64,000 nt of DNA from an uncultured bacterium (lineage in GTDB: Bacteria > Cyanobacteriota > Vampirovibrionia > Gastranaerophilales > Gastranaerophilaceae): positions 450,520 through 514,519 of the forward strand of contig CATLLN010000002.1 of the NCBI GenBank assembly GCA_950022695.1, given 5' to 3'. Under the pieces are notes generated by a model, which searched no databases, was not told the origin of the DNA, and worked only from the letters and a program-made list of their open reading frames with translations. Shown here one piece after another: positions 17,398 through 26,139 of this stretch. Numbering within the stretch: position 1 is the stretch's first letter; every line of letters begins with the position of its first letter. The translations under genes were made by a program, and so were the position numbers.

Positions 17398-18108
17398 ATG
17401 AAAAACGCATTCACTCTGGCTGAGGTTTTAATCACTCTGGGGATTATTGGGGTAGTTGCAGCAATGACTATACCTACACTTATTGCAAACATGACTAGTC
17501 AAAGATATCGTTCGCAATTTAAAAAAACAGTATCAACTCTTTCACAGGCTGCACGACTTAATAAAGCTCATTATGACTGGGATTATGCAGATGTAAGCGA
17601 GCCATGCAGTGATCCAGATTTTCATAAACATACTTCAGAAACTCATACATCCGTTTGTGCACTCTTAAACAGTAATTTATCTTCAATACAAGGATTTTAC
17701 CGTGAAGGAACATTAAAAAATCTGTTAAATTACGAATTTAACGGAACCACAGTTGGTATAACTAAAGGCGAAGGGCAATATACGGTATATTCTTTAGCTG
17801 ATGGTACTTTTATAGGATTTCGTTCATTTTCTTTTGCTACAGGATGTTCACTCCCAACAGGAAAAAAACTTTCAACTGAACTAATTAATAATACAATGAA
17901 CAAATGTACAGGGTTTATTGATGTTAATGGCGCAAGCCTACCCAATGAAGAAACAAAATGTTCTGTAGGAACTACAACAAAAAATGTAGAAGCTGATTGT
18001 ATTGTAAAAAATAAAGATATGAAAGATGTTTTTCCAATTATATTTCATGATTCTATTGTCGAAGGTGCTACAAACGCTGCAAGATATGTTTTACAAACAA
18101 CTAAGTAA
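17398..18108 (+). CDS. Prepilin-type N-terminal cleavage/methylation protein
   Basis: 236 residues. The class III signal KNAFTLAEVLITLGIIGV has a short leader, the phenylalanine and the +5 glutamate needed for prepilin peptidase processing and N-methylation. The hydrophobic helix that follows packs into the pilus or pseudopilus core. The globular C-terminal part has several cysteines (VSEPCSD, FATGCSLP, EADCIVK) likely to form disulfides. It stands alone, away from the assembly genes, with its own divergent regulator. Major versus minor pilin cannot be told. Confidence 0.88.
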   Translation: MKNAFTLAEVLITLGIIGVVAAMTIPTLIANMTSQRYRSQFKKTVSTLSQAARLNKAHYDWDYADVSEPCSDPDFHKHTSETHTSVCALLNSNLSSIQGFYREGTLKNLLNYEFNGTTVGITKGEGQYTVYSLADGTFIGFRSFSFATGCSLPTGKKLSTELINNTMNKCTGFIDVNGASLPNEETKCSVGTTTKNVEADCIVKNKDMKDVFPIIFHDSIVEGATNAARYVLQTTK

Positions 18109-18218
18109 CAAATTATTACACTTATAGCAAAATAGAGTTGAAAAATTTTCATGTTTACACTATGATTGACCTTGCGATTATTTAATTATAAAAACAATAT
18201 ATTCGGCTTGGAGAAAAT

Positions 18219-19127
18219 ATGAAAATTACCTCAGTAAACAAGACTCTAAATTTTAGAGGTCAAAATCAAGATGTAAACTTTGATGCAACAAAAAAAGAAA
18301 AAAAGAAAAAATACGTTGACCCCCTTGCAAATTGGCCTGTTCGAGGTCTTGGTTATACCAATGACATTGGTATTGCTATAAATGAGCTTGCCCCGGCTAC
18401 AGCAAGACTTTTTTGGGTTCCTGCTTTAATGTATTTTGGTGCTGATATTTATGATAAATATAAAAATAAAGGCGACCAATACAAACCTAATGCTCAAAGA
18501 GCATTTAATCAAGCAGTTTTCCAAGCCTGCGCAAGTATTTTGTTCCCTGCAATCTTCGGCCACATCGGTATGAGCGCATTCTCTCAAATTGATAAGTACA
18601 GAGGCGAAAAACTTTCAACTAACGCAAAAGAACAAACACTACGTTTCATTAAAGCACATGCAACAATGGATAACGTAGCTGAATGCGGGGTTCAACGTGA
18701 TGAGCTGATTACTAATTTTGAAAAGTCATATGATAAATTCTATGCCGCAAAATCAAGACATTACAAACATAAAAATATCTTTGTAAAAATGTATGACAAA
18801 CTTTTAGCTAACTGTAAACACGGCGCTATCGCCAATTCCAACGAAGGAAAAATAAAAGCTTTTGCTAAAAAACAATTTATTGAAACAATAGACAACTGCC
18901 AAAATACAGAAACAGTAAAAACAGTTCTTGACAAAAAGATTTTCAAACTTAAAGCTTGGAAGTCTGCAGGAGCTTTTGCCGCAATTCTTTTAACGGCACA
19001 GGCAATTGACAAATTTGTTGAAAAAGTAATTATTAAAAAAGTAGTACAGCCAATTCAGCAAAACGTAAATAATAGAAGATATTCGTTTAACGATTTTAAT
19101 CAAACCAAAGCAGCAGAACAAAAATAA
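18219..19127 (+). CDS. Hypothetical membrane-associated protein with short N-terminal F-x-G signature
   Basis: 302 residues; RBS GGAG. I do not recognise it. The N-terminus (KITSVNKTLNFRGQNQ) belongs to a recurring short signature seen on several unrelated proteins here. Hydrophobic segments lie at about 62-76 (ATARLFWVPALMYFG), 95-118 (FQACASILFPAIFGHIGM) and near the C-terminus (GAFAAILLTAQAI). Between them is a basic helical region. It sits between the two regulator/prepilin cassettes and ends directly against the convergent XRE gene. Confidence 0.7.
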   Translation: MKITSVNKTLNFRGQNQDVNFDATKKEKKKKYVDPLANWPVRGLGYTNDIGIAINELAPATARLFWVPALMYFGADIYDKYKNKGDQYKPNAQRAFNQAVFQACASILFPAIFGHIGMSAFSQIDKYRGEKLSTNAKEQTLRFIKAHATMDNVAECGVQRDELITNFEKSYDKFYAAKSRHYKHKNIFVKMYDKLLANCKHGAIANSNEGKIKAFAKKQFIETIDNCQNTETVKTVLDKKIFKLKAWKSAGAFAAILLTAQAIDKFVEKVIIKKVVQPIQQNVNNRRYSFNDFNQTKAAEQK

Positions 19128-19343
19128 TTATTCTGTGAATGTTGAAAAGAATTCTGCAATCGAAATTCCAAAACCTTTGCAAATAGACTCAATTGTAGAT
19201 AATCTTATATCACGTTGAGCTTTTTCCGCATATGTAACACAGCTTTTTGACAAGTCCGAATACCAGGCAAGCTTTTCAGCTGTCATATGTTTTTGCACCC
19301 TTAACTCTTTAATCCTTGCTGAAACTTTTTCATTAATATTCAT
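19128..19343 (-). CDS. XRE-family helix-turn-helix regulator beside a prepilin gene
   Basis: 71 residues with an HTH (MTAEKLAWYSDLSKSCVTYAE). It is divergent from the prepilin gene at 19443 across 99 bp rich in inverted repeats. It is not a close copy of the regulator at 17109, although the arrangement is the same. Its stop codon directly abuts that of the convergent gene at 18219. Confidence 0.83.
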   Translation of the reverse strand: MNINEKVSARIKELRVQKHMTAEKLAWYSDLSKSCVTYAEKAQRDIRLSTIESICKGFGISIAEFFSTFTE

Positions 19344-19346
19344 AAT

Positions 19347-19424
19347 GTTAGTACCTCTATATTAATACCTTGACTTTAGTACTAATATTAAGTATATTAA
19401 TTAACATTATTGGTATTAACATTG
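19347..19424 (+). promoter_or_regulatory. Second prepilin promoter with nested operator sites
   Basis: TTGACT (19370-19375), 17-bp spacer, TATATT (19393-19398). The palindrome TTAGTACTAA (19376-19385) fills the spacer next to the -35. TTAATACC (19362-19369) and GGTATTAA (19412-19419) flank the promoter as inverted repeats. TTAACATT occurs at 19401 and 19417, and TTAGTAC again at 19348. Several regulator dimers could bind. Confidence 0.65.
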
Positions 19425-19442
19425 TGAACGAGGAATTAAATT

Positions 19443-20093
19443 ATGAAGAAGGCTTTTACTTTGGCAGAGGTTTTAATAACCCTTGGAATAATTGGGGTAG
19501 TCGCAGCAATGACTATCCCTAACTTAATACAAAAAAACTTTGAACAGCATGCAATTTCCAAGCTAAAAGAAACACAATCAATACTAGCTCAAGCATTTAA
19601 ATTATCTCAAGAAGAATATGGTGAAGTCGAAGGTTGGGAGCTTGTCGAATGGTCCAGCCAATCCGCAGAACTAATTGCTAATAATTTAAGACCATTTCTA
19701 AAAATAGCCATAGATTGCGGGCTTGATGATATAAATAAAAAATGTATACCAAATACATATTTACAACTTAGCGGAGGAAAATATGATATAAACTACACTA
19801 ACGATAAACGTTATTATAAAATATCTCTGCTTAACGGAAGCTCAATATGGTGGAGAGCAGCAAAAGAAAATGACGCTTTAATTTATTTTTGGATAGATAT
19901 AAACGGCAAATCACAACCTAATACCTTTGGAAAAGATTTATTTATGTTTTTATATACAAATGGCACAGTAATCCCAAATGGCTCTCCAACCTCATCGCAT
20001 AATGCAAAACAACACTGTATAAATAAGAAAAGTACAGGCTGGGGATGTGCATATTACGTCATTACACAAGGGAATATGAACTATTTGCATTAA
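19443..20093 (+). CDS. Prepilin-type N-terminal cleavage/methylation protein
   Basis: 216 residues; class III signal KKAFTLAEVLITLGIIGV. The first 30 residues match the prepilin at 17398 almost perfectly, while the globular part is unrelated (YLQLSGGKYDINYTNDKRYY, tryptophan- and cysteine-containing). Cysteines near LKIAIDCGLDDINKKC and HCINKKSTGWGC probably pair. It has its own divergent XRE regulator. Such conserved-stalk, variable-head sets suggest interchangeable pilus components. Confidence 0.88.
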   Translation: MKKAFTLAEVLITLGIIGVVAAMTIPNLIQKNFEQHAISKLKETQSILAQAFKLSQEEYGEVEGWELVEWSSQSAELIANNLRPFLKIAIDCGLDDINKKCIPNTYLQLSGGKYDINYTNDKRYYKISLLNGSSIWWRAAKENDALIYFWIDINGKSQPNTFGKDLFMFLYTNGTVIPNGSPTSSHNAKQHCINKKSTGWGCAYYVITQGNMNYLH

Positions 20094-20150
20094 TTTATAA
20101 CTCAAATAATTTATAAATATGTTATAATATATTTGAAATTAGGAGAGAAA

Positions 20151-20765
20151 ATGAATTTACCTGAAAATATTCCACCAAAAGCAAAACAAGAATTAGAAAA
20201 ACTTTTAAGCGGAAACAAAAATTTTATCAATGGGACATCAACAGCAAAAAACATGTGTCTTTCGACTTTGCAAAAACTTGCATTATATCAAGAACCATAT
20301 GCTTGTGTATTAAGCTGTTCAGATTCACGAGTAGTACCAGAAATTATTTTTGATTGTGGAATAGGTGAACTGTTTGTAGTAAGAGTAGCAGGAATTGCTG
20401 TCGGACCAAATGTTTTAGAAAGTATTGAATATGCCGTAAAAAAACTGCATGTACCACTTCTAATTCTTCTTGGGCACGATGATTGCGGGGTTATGACCTA
20501 CGCAAACGAGCATTACCCTGAAATGACCGAACATTTTCAATCAATCCTAAAATGCGTTTATCCGGTAATAGACCATGCCGGACAGTACGACTGCAATAAT
20601 AAATTTGCACGAAAACACACTCTTTGGGTTGAAAATTACCTGAAAGAAAACTCACAAATAATAAATTCAGCCGTAAAAAATGAAAAATTATATATTGCAA
20701 AATGCCACTTCGACCATAATAGCGGAGAAGTTTACCTAATTAATGAAAACTTAGAAAGAATTTAA
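20151..20765 (+). CDS. Beta-class carbonic anhydrase
   Basis: 204 residues from the ATG at 20151; AGGAGAG lies just upstream, so the longer frame from 20133 would have its own RBS inside it. It interconverts carbon dioxide and bicarbonate. Zinc ligands are seen in CSDSRVVPE (Cys, with the Asp-Arg dyad) and GHDDCGVM (His and Cys). GELFVVRVAGIAV is the conserved strand between them. A TATAAT box lies at 20122-20127. The stop codon overlaps the convergent thioredoxin gene. Confidence 0.93.
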   Translation: MNLPENIPPKAKQELEKLLSGNKNFINGTSTAKNMCLSTLQKLALYQEPYACVLSCSDSRVVPEIIFDCGIGELFVVRVAGIAVGPNVLESIEYAVKKLHVPLLILLGHDDCGVMTYANEHYPEMTEHFQSILKCVYPVIDHAGQYDCNNKFARKHTLWVENYLKENSQIINSAVKNEKLYIAKCHFDHNSGEVYLINENLERI

Positions 20766-21067
20766 GCTAAAAAATTCATTAATTTATTTAATAACTGGGC
20801 TTTTTGATGAAATCCAGGAAATTCTGCCACCTTTTCACCGTTTTTCAAAAGTACAAAAGTTGGAAAACCTTTTATTCCGAATCTATTGGCAAGCTTTGGA
20901 GATTCTTCGCAATCTACAAGCCCAACCCACATATCAGAATCTTCAAGTTCCATTAATTCAATTCTTTGTTTCTTACAATATGAACACCAGGTTGTATAAA
21001 ACTCTACAAGCTTTAGACCATTTTTTGTTTCATTATCAAAATTTTCTTCGTTTAATTCAACTAACAT
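20762..21067 (-). CDS. Thioredoxin-fold protein
   Basis: 101 residues, classic thioredoxin size. The redox site is WCSYC, an unusual variant of WCGPC. The fold is supported by VEFYTTWC before it and the cis-proline loop GFPTFVLLKNGEKV. It has no signal peptide, so it is cytoplasmic. The S-Y pair between the cysteines may shift its redox potential or specificity. Its stop overlaps the carbonic anhydrase stop by 4 nt. Confidence 0.87.
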   Translation of the reverse strand: MLVELNEENFDNETKNGLKLVEFYTTWCSYCKKQRIELMELEDSDMWVGLVDCEESPKLANRFGIKGFPTFVLLKNGEKVAEFPGFHQKAQLLNKLMNFLA

Positions 21068-21218
21068 ATTCTCTCCTTATTTTTTATCATTTTAACAATA
21101 ACATAATATTAATGCACCCCATCTTAACCTTCCCCGAATGGAGAAGGAAGAAATTAATAATCTTTAATATTCCTGATAAAATATAGCAAATATTTATATT
21201 CAGTGATTTAATAGAAAT

Positions 21219-22655
21219 ATGATTAACATAAACGGGATAAATACCACTTCTAATATAAGTTTCAGCCAAAAACCTTCTCAAAAAGTACAATACAACAAAC
21301 CAAATTATCAAATGTATTCATATCTTAAAGATGAAAAAATTACAGTTGGTGAAGGTACCGAACTTTTATTGTACGGAATTTTAACTCAAGGAAAAGAATT
21401 ATTATCATCCATATTAGAACATCCGCTTAAAACAGCTGCTTTAATTGGCGGAACAACTTTAGGGCTTATGGCTCTTCCATTTATCGGAATCCCAACAGCC
21501 GTTGGCGGTGGAATTCTTGCCGCAGGTTTTGCCGCAATATCATTAGGAAAAACCGCTATACATACAGCAGAATTTGTAAAACATAATAAAAAAGGTTCTT
21601 ATGATATTGCAAGATTAAGTCTTGAACAGCTCGGAAAAGATACATTTGATTCAGCACTAACATTGCCATTTGTACCAAAAGCTATTACTAATATCAAAAG
21701 CTTTTCAAAATTTGGTAAAATAAACCTTAATTCAGAATTGATTTCCCAACTTAAAAATACTAAAAAGTTTTCAGAAAAATTAAGCACTTTAAAAGCCGTT
21801 GATAAAGAATTGTCCAGAAACTTAAACTTTCAATATGCCGTAGAAAAAGAATTATCACAACTTAAAAACCTGACAAAATACGAAAAAGATATCATCCGAA
21901 AAGAACTATTAGATTTCAATATTTCAACCAATAATATTCCCGAAATAGTAATTGATAAATGGGCTCAAGCCAAAGGTATTTTTACAAAACCGGACATTAA
22001 ATATGCTCCGTTTCCTAAAAATACAAATGCAATGGCAAATGCTTCCGATTGTTCTATAACAATAAATGATTATTCACAAAATATCCCAAATGTTTTTAAC
22101 AATCTTAAGGTAACATCAATAAAATCTATATCAAATAATGAATATTTGGTAACAACTAAAAATAACAAAACCGGAGCAATAATTACAGAAACTATAGAAA
22201 AAGAAATTTTAGATACATACAATCAACTAAGTAATATTTATAAAAATTTGTCATCAGAAGCAAAAAATATTTTAGTTATAATTCATGAAAGAGAACATAT
22301 TCATCAATTTGCGTCAATGTGTAGAATAAAAGGTTTTGACTGGCTAAAACATAGTATTACGGAACGAGGCAGAAACTTGCTGAATCAAATGACTGCAGAA
22401 ATGGAAAAAAAGAATATCTTAAGCAGTGATTATTTAAGAATATTTTCATACTTTAATAACCATAAATTAGAAACCCAAATATCATACATAAAAAAACCTA
22501 TAGAAATTGATGCCAGAGCAGCAGAATTTAAAGCCATTAACAATTTCACATTTAACATGTTGAACAAAGTATTCACAAGAACAAATAAAGCTCAAACTAT
22601 GTCTATAGAAAAAAATATTTTATTAAATACTACAAGAATTGAATCTCCAGCCTAA
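21219..22655 (+). CDS. Hypothetical protein with HExxH metalloprotease-like site and N-terminal signature
   Basis: 478 residues. The N-terminus (ININGINTTSNISFSQK) carries the recurring short signature. A hydrophobic double segment at about 68-110 (TAALIGGTTLGLMALPFIGI, GGGILAAGFAAISLG) probably spans the membrane. In the C-terminal third, IIHEREHIHQF gives H356-E357-H360, and IEIDARAAEF (E429, E436) follows about 70 residues later. This is the layout of gluzincin-type zinc peptidases. The family is not recognised and activity is inferred from the motif only. Its end overlaps the convergent DUF2971-like gene by 4 nt. Confidence 0.72.
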   Translation: MININGINTTSNISFSQKPSQKVQYNKPNYQMYSYLKDEKITVGEGTELLLYGILTQGKELLSSILEHPLKTAALIGGTTLGLMALPFIGIPTAVGGGILAAGFAAISLGKTAIHTAEFVKHNKKGSYDIARLSLEQLGKDTFDSALTLPFVPKAITNIKSFSKFGKINLNSELISQLKNTKKFSEKLSTLKAVDKELSRNLNFQYAVEKELSQLKNLTKYEKDIIRKELLDFNISTNNIPEIVIDKWAQAKGIFTKPDIKYAPFPKNTNAMANASDCSITINDYSQNIPNVFNNLKVTSIKSISNNEYLVTTKNNKTGAIITETIEKEILDTYNQLSNIYKNLSSEAKNILVIIHEREHIHQFASMCRIKGFDWLKHSITERGRNLLNQMTAEMEKKNILSSDYLRIFSYFNNHKLETQISYIKKPIEIDARAAEFKAINNFTFNMLNKVFTRTNKAQTMSIEKNILLNTTRIESPA

Positions 22656-23566
22656 TATCTTAGAGGAATTTTCGAACGATAAACTTCTTTATCCTGATAA
22701 CCAAAATTCAAAAGCATTCTGTTTGTACTTGTATAGAAAATATTTTCATCAAAAGTCGGTCCAATATTGATTGATTTTACAGAATCCTTTGAGAATTTAT
22801 ATTCAAGATACGGTACAAACAATCCGTTCTTTTCTACAACTCCGGTCGGCTTTGAATTCTCTGCTCCGAATACATTTACAATAACTATTCTATATTCGTG
22901 TTCATTCTTAAACTGAGGGTTTTTAAAAAAGATACTTACAATACTCAAAACATCAATCAGTTCAAACAAAATATCAAATAATTTCACATCACTATATTTT
23001 TTACTTTTTAATGCCCGTTCAAAAAGCATATTCCATTTTTTAAAAATAGCGTGAATAATCTTTATCTGCTTTTGCTTATCATAAATTACGCAGCCATAAA
23101 TCGGCAGATAGTTATTTTCTGTCATCTCAAAGATTAATTTTTTCTTATCAAAACCTATATTATAACCTGTATAATTCTTACCTTTCGCGTAATTATTCCA
23201 CAAAGTCAGATTATCACTTTCTGTTGAAAACGATGTTGTAAAATATTCGAGTTTATTTACAAAATCATTGTCACCATCAACAATATGCTTATACTTATTC
23301 CTAAAATGATTTTTTATTTTGCCGAACAAATCAGGATTAAGCCCGTCAAATTCATCAATCAAATTCACAATCAGCTTATAAGAATACGCGATTTCTTCTT
23401 TGTCATTCAGATAAAGTGCATTAGAAAATCTCAATGCACCACAGGATAATATATTCAACAATTTTTCAGGCTTTGTATAATGATAAATTGTACAATTTAT
23501 ATCATCATCCAAAATACGCTTTATTTTAGGGATTTTTTCCAGCAAATCATCATAATATGACATCAA
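22652..23566 (-). CDS. DUF2971-like protein
   Basis: 304 residues. IYHYTKPEKLLNILSCGALRFS near the start and FSTESDNLTLWNNYAKG in the middle are the characteristic DUF2971 stretches. The later GYNIGFDKK and HEYRIVIVN also fit. DUF2971 proteins are of unknown biochemistry, structurally suggested to resemble ADP-ribosylating or toxin-like folds, and are often found in accessory or defence regions. No partner gene is visible, and the context here is core chromosome. Confidence 0.75.
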   Translation of the reverse strand: MMSYYDDLLEKIPKIKRILDDDINCTIYHYTKPEKLLNILSCGALRFSNALYLNDKEEIAYSYKLIVNLIDEFDGLNPDLFGKIKNHFRNKYKHIVDGDNDFVNKLEYFTTSFSTESDNLTLWNNYAKGKNYTGYNIGFDKKKLIFEMTENNYLPIYGCVIYDKQKQIKIIHAIFKKWNMLFERALKSKKYSDVKLFDILFELIDVLSIVSIFFKNPQFKNEHEYRIVIVNVFGAENSKPTGVVEKNGLFVPYLEYKFSKDSVKSINIGPTFDENIFYTSTNRMLLNFGYQDKEVYRSKIPLRY

Positions 23567-23623
23567 AGACCTCGCAGATTACATATTAATTATAACATAT
23601 TGACCGGAATTTTTCCAGTAACT

Positions 23624-23782
23624 CTAATGTTTTATTGATTTTTCAAGACGTTTTTTAACCTGCTGTAACTCGTCTTTCGTTAAATATTTTGCAAATTGCG
23701 CAAATTCTTCCATAATTTTCCAAGACGAATAATTTCCTGTTTCGATCCTGCGTATCCATTCATTAACCTCTTTTGTCATCAT
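23624..23782 (-). CDS. Small 52-residue protein, translationally coupled to the glycosyltransferase gene
   Basis: Two successive ATGs (23782 and 23779) follow GGGGGAG. The first ATG overlaps the stop codon of the glycosyltransferase gene (ATGA). The product starts MMTKEVNEWIRRIETGNYSS and is predicted to be almost fully helical and charged (FAQFAKYLTKDELQQVKKRL). It is too short for most gene callers. The strong ribosome binding site plus the 4-nt overlap support real translation. The function is unknown. Confidence 0.6.
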   Translation of the reverse strand: MMTKEVNEWIRRIETGNYSSWKIMEEFAQFAKYLTKDELQQVKKRLEKSIKH

Positions 23783-24786
23783 AATTTTAACTCCCCCAAT
23801 AATTTATCCACTTCGACCATAATATTTTCAACTTCAATCATTTTCATACAAGGTGAATACAATTCGCCTGTGCCTTTCAAATACTTGCATTTAATATGAT
23901 TGCAAGGCGCACATTCCATAGGAGAAACCACAACAGAACAATTATCCCCACAAGGACCGGTTCTTTCAATCGGCATAGAACCAAACAACCCTAAAGCTTT
24001 TACCCCAAGTGCTGATGCAATATGCAAAGGTCCGCTGTCACCCGATATAAGTATATCAGAATTTTGAATAAGCGCAGAATTTTCATCCAATGATAATTTT
24101 GAAACATATGAAACAGAATTTTTAATCTGCTCAAGAGGTTTAAGGATATCTTCATCAACTTTTACCCCTGTAATCAAAATTGTACCATCGTATTTTTCCT
24201 GAATTTTATTTCCGAGTTCAATCCATTTTTCAACAGGATAAGTTCTTCCCTGTCTCTTTGCAAAGACATGACCGGCATTTAAAACTACAAGCGGACGCTT
24301 ATACTTTGAAAGCTCACTGTGCATTTTTTCTGAAACTTCAGGATTTAAATACATTTTCAAATCAGGATAATTCTTTATATCGGGAAAAGCTTTTTTAGCA
24401 GTTTCCCAGTAATTTTGAACAGCATGAAGCTTGGATTTCTTTTTGTAATTGAAATGCGTTTTAATTTTCGCAAGTTCAACCAAAAGCCTTATTTTAAAAG
24501 ACGGTTGTAAATTTATTGCCACATCAAACTTTTCGGCTTTCAACTTCTTTGCAAATTCCATAGTATATTTTGAAAAAGGTTTGAATTTTTCAGATTCAAT
24601 AATCCAAACTTTTGCAATATTTTTATCATATGCAAGCATAGATTCATTTATTGAAGTTAAATAATGAATTTCAACCTCAGGGTGAGCATCTTTAATCGCA
24701 CGAAACGTATTTGTGGTATGAATTACATCACCAATTGCACCTGTTCTGATTATTAAAACTTTTTTAAACAACTTTTTCTTTGCCAT
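23779..24786 (-). CDS. Glycosyltransferase family 9 (heptosyltransferase-like)
   Basis: 335 residues from the ATG at 24786; an upstream in-frame TTG at 24801 has no support. The N-terminus VLIIRTGAIGDVIHTTNTFR is the GT9 signature for ADP-heptose:LPS heptosyltransferases. Further marks are VVLNAGHVFAKRQGRTYP, ILISGDSGPLHIASALG and a GSMPIERTGPCG stretch. The C-terminal cysteines (MECAPCNHIKC) are also common in this family. It probably adds a sugar to lipopolysaccharide core or another surface glycan. It lies 17 nt after dapL and shares its transcript. Confidence 0.87.
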   Translation of the reverse strand: MAKKKLFKKVLIIRTGAIGDVIHTTNTFRAIKDAHPEVEIHYLTSINESMLAYDKNIAKVWIIESEKFKPFSKYTMEFAKKLKAEKFDVAINLQPSFKIRLLVELAKIKTHFNYKKKSKLHAVQNYWETAKKAFPDIKNYPDLKMYLNPEVSEKMHSELSKYKRPLVVLNAGHVFAKRQGRTYPVEKWIELGNKIQEKYDGTILITGVKVDEDILKPLEQIKNSVSYVSKLSLDENSALIQNSDILISGDSGPLHIASALGVKALGLFGSMPIERTGPCGDNCSVVVSPMECAPCNHIKCKYLKGTGELYSPCMKMIEVENIMVEVDKLLGELKL

Positions 24787-24803
24787 TTTAGTCACTTTCA
24801 AAA

Positions 24804-25979
24804 TTATTTAAGAAAATTATCAAGACGTTCCACAGCTTCTAAAGTATTTTCACGGCTTCCAAAAGATGTTAAACGAAAATACCCTTCACCGTTTTTACCA
24901 AATCCTGAACCCGGTGTTCCAACAATTTGAACATTGTTTAAAAGATAATCGAAAAATTCCCAAGATGACATATTATCAGGACATTTTAACCAGATATACG
25001 GAGAATGAGTTCCGCCGATATGCCAAATATTATGTTTTTTCAAAACTTCTGAAATAAGTTTTGCGTTTTCTTTGTAATAATTTAAATTTTCCTGAATTTC
25101 TTTTTGCCCTACAGGGGTAAACACAGCTTCCGCACCACGTTGAATAATATACGGTACGCCATTAAATTTTGTGGTCTGACGTCTTAGCCACATTTTGTTT
25201 AGTAATCCGCCTTCAATACCTTTTGGTACAACTGTATAACCGCATCTTGTACCTGTAAATCCTGCCATTTTTGATAATGAACAAAATTCAATTGCGCAAG
25301 TTTTAGCACCTTCAATTTCATAAATACTTCTTGGCAAATTTTCATCTGTAACAAAGCATTCATAAGCCGCATCAAACAAGATTACGCTGTGATTTTCATT
25401 TGCATAATCAACCCACGCTTTTAGTTGTTCTTTATTATAAACCGCACCAGTAGGATTATTCGGTGAACATAAATAAATAATATCTGCTTTTACGGACTTT
25501 TCAGGAAGCGGTAAGAAATTATTATCAGCATTTGCATCAATATAAACAATTTTCCTTCCTGCCATAGTGTTTGTATCAACATAAACAGGATAAACTGGGT
25601 CCGGTACCATAACAGTATTTTCAACCGCAAATAAATCCAAAATATTACCTAAATCTGATTTTGCACCATCAGAAATAAATATTTCATCAGAGTCAAGATT
25701 TACTCCGTGGCTTGCATAGTAAGCCTGAACTTTTGATTTTAAAAACTCATAACCTTGTTCCGGTCCATAACCGTGAAAAGTTTCTTTTACACCCATTTCA
25801 GAAGATGCGCTTTTTAAAGCTTCAACAACAGCCTTACAAAGCGGTAAAGTAACATCACCAATACCAAGTCTGATAATTTTTTTATCCGGATTATTTTCAG
25901 CAAATTCATTCACTTTTTTAGCAATTGTTGAAAATAAATAACTGTCTGATATATTTTGATAATTGGTGTTTACGTTCAT
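24804..25979 (-). CDS. dapL: LL-diaminopimelate aminotransferase
   Basis: 391 residues; fold-type I PLP enzyme converting tetrahydrodipicolinate directly to LL-diaminopimelate for lysine and peptidoglycan. The DapL hallmarks are YLFSTIAKKVNEF, IRLGIGDVTLPLC, FHGYGPEQGY, VPDPVYPVYVDTNTMAG and YLCSPNNPTGAVY. The PLP lysine is in SLSKMAGFTGTRCGY. This route is typical of cyanobacteria and relatives, plants and chlamydiae, which fits the proposed organism. It is the first gene of a three-gene operon with GT9 and the 52-residue gene. Confidence 0.96.
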   Translation of the reverse strand: MNVNTNYQNISDSYLFSTIAKKVNEFAENNPDKKIIRLGIGDVTLPLCKAVVEALKSASSEMGVKETFHGYGPEQGYEFLKSKVQAYYASHGVNLDSDEIFISDGAKSDLGNILDLFAVENTVMVPDPVYPVYVDTNTMAGRKIVYIDANADNNFLPLPEKSVKADIIYLCSPNNPTGAVYNKEQLKAWVDYANENHSVILFDAAYECFVTDENLPRSIYEIEGAKTCAIEFCSLSKMAGFTGTRCGYTVVPKGIEGGLLNKMWLRRQTTKFNGVPYIIQRGAEAVFTPVGQKEIQENLNYYKENAKLISEVLKKHNIWHIGGTHSPYIWLKCPDNMSSWEFFDYLLNNVQIVGTPGSGFGKNGEGYFRLTSFGSRENTLEAVERLDNFLK

Positions 25980-26139
25980 AAATCATACTCCCTGATTGTC
26001 ATGTTTAACAAAAAAATTATAACATAAATTATTAAATTAATTTAACATTTTGACAAAAATTATTTTTTTTTCATTTTAATTCTGGTATAGTCATGAAAAA
26101 GACTATGAATGTAGTAACATAAGTTGAAAAAGGTACGTA

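Noticed and set aside
21110-21150. Possible terminator between thioredoxin and the HEREH gene (CCTTCCCC...GGAGAAGG)
   Set aside because: The stem is short and imperfect and has no T run in either direction.
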